Positions 5,567 to 6,261 of a DNA stretch of 6,261 nucleotides are shown piece after piece. The notes below the pieces were generated by a model. It had not been told where the DNA came from, ran no database searches, and was given only the letters and a program-made list of their open reading frames with translations. The stretch's first letter is position 1. The number at the start of each line of letters is the position of its first letter. The DNA is from Actinomycetes bacterium (lineage in GTDB: Bacteria; Actinomycetota; Acidimicrobiia; Acidimicrobiales; Microtrichaceae): positions 1 through 6,261 of the forward strand of contig JAFAFZ010000432.1 of the NCBI GenBank assembly GCA_023423215.1. The letters run 5' to 3'. Both the position numbers and the translations under genes were made by a program.

Positions 5567-5574
5567 CACCGCCT

Positions 5575-6210
5575 ATGCACACGTCCGACACACCCGCTGT
5601 GCCGCCGTTCCTCGCCGCCGCTCCGGCGCTGGCGCAGAACGGTTCCGGCATGGAGCCCTCGGCCGACATCTACGCCCGGCTGCTGAAGAACCGCATCGTG
5701 TTCCTCGGGTCCGAGGTCAACGACCAGGTCGCCAACTTCCTGACCGCCCAGCTGCTCTACCTCGAGGCCGAGGACGACCAGAAGGACATCTGGCTCTACA
5801 TCAACTCGCCTGGTGGCTCGGTCACCGCCGGCATGGCCATCTACGACACGATGCAGTTCGTGTCGCCCGACGTCGGCACCATCTGCATGGGCCTGGCCGC
5901 GTCGATGGGGCAGTTCCTGCTGGCGGCCGGCGCACGCGGCAAGCGCTTCGCCCTGCCGCACGCCCGGATCATGATGCACCAGCCCTCGGCGGGCATGCAG
6001 GGCCAGGCGACCGACATCGCCATCCAGGCCGAGCAGCTCAAGTACATCAAGCAGCTGCTCGCCGAGCGCATCGCAGAGCACACCGGTCAGACGCCCGAGC
6101 AGATCAACCTGGACTCGGACCGCGACCGCTGGTTCACCGCCGAGCAGGCGCAGGAGTACGGCATCATCGACGAGGTCATCCAGCGCCGTCGCCAGATCGA
6201 CGTCGACTGA
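5575..6210 (+). CDS. clpP: ATP-dependent Clp protease proteolytic subunit ClpP
   Basis: ClpP is the serine peptidase that assembles into heptameric rings and, with ClpX or ClpC ATPases, degrades unfolded and tagged proteins in the cytoplasm. The 211-aa product has the complete triad: Ser110 in GLAASMGQ, His135 in [11 protein letters not shown] and Asp184 in SDRDRWF. The substrate-binding [19 protein letters not shown] is intact. [16 protein letters not shown] and [10 protein letters not shown] recall actinobacterial ClpP1 more than ClpP2, but a paralogue assignment needs the neighbouring genes, which lie outside the window. The first 25 residues are Ala/Pro-rich ([13 protein letters not shown]) and would be a removable propeptide; Met26 is an alternative start matching the usual mature N-terminus. 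The ATG at 5575 is preferred because of the -10 box eight bases before it. The 51 bases after the stop contain no gene. Confidence 0.97.
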   Translation: MHTSDTPAVPPFLAAAPALAQNGSGMEPSADIYARLLKNRIVFLGSEVNDQVANFLTAQLLYLEAEDDQKDIWLYINSPGGSVTAGMAIYDTMQFVSPDVGTICMGLAASMGQFLLAAGARGKRFALPHARIMMHQPSAGMQGQATDIAIQAEQLKYIKQLLAERIAEHTGQTPEQINLDSDRDRWFTAEQAQEYGIIDEVIQRRRQIDVD

Positions 6211-6261
6211 GCGCCACGCTCCGGACGACGAGCGACAACGAGACCGGCCCGGGGGGGTCGG

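Noticed and set aside
4115..5569. A 484-codon minus-strand open frame running through the tRNA, the Cys/His-rich gene and the DUF4288 gene
   Set aside because: It overlaps three supported genes in another frame, has Arg/Pro/Gly-rich low-complexity translation and no recognisable domain.
6211..6261. G-rich tail after clpP as a possible terminator
   Set aside because: Only short GACC/GGTC-type pairing is visible, there is no T-tract, and the window ends inside it; a following clp gene is as likely as a terminator.

Overview
This is a very GC-rich chromosomal window with strong G/C preference at third codon positions, several GTG starts and start codons placed directly behind a TANNNT -10 box. 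The ClpP, Nei-type and PurU sequences look actinobacterial. I infer an Actinomycetota genome, possibly class Acidimicrobiia, but no rRNA or other decisive marker is present, so the class is a guess.

Layout, left to right. Positions 1-117 (+) hold the last 38 residues of a hydrophobic, probably membrane, protein. It converges on a minus-strand block running from about 5481 down to 124. Read in its own direction, that block holds: tRNA-Leu(UAG) with an encoded CCA; an unrecognised 217-aa Cys/His-rich protein; a 102-aa DUF4288-type protein; a candidate hairpin terminator; a predicted lipoprotein gluzincin-like metalloprotease; formyltetrahydrofolate deformylase (purU); a Nei/Fpg-family DNA glycosylase with an altered zinc finger and an Arg/Pro/Ala tail; and a D-threonine aldolase-like PLP enzyme whose GTG start overlaps the glycosylase stop by four bases. 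Divergently, a ClpP protease subunit (+) begins at 5575.

The genes are mostly housekeeping or general metabolism: protein quality control (ClpP), translation (tRNA), one-carbon metabolism (PurU), base-excision repair (Nei) and D-amino-acid metabolism. The only tight physical link is the GTGA overlap between the glycosylase and the aldolase. PurU, DUF4288, the Cys/His-rich protein and clpP each have their own apparent leaderless promoter, so the minus-strand block is probably several short transcription units rather than one operon.

I see no IS element, phage gene, CRISPR array, toxin-antitoxin pair or defence cassette, and no convincing undescribed multi-gene system. The points most worth following are the recurring leaderless promoter/start arrangement, the palindrome over the DUF4288 promoter, the non-canonical zinc finger of the glycosylase, and the unrecognised Cys/His-rich protein. 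No gene-free stretch longer than 300 bases exists; the longest gap free of protein genes (5335-5574) holds the tRNA and two divergent promoters.
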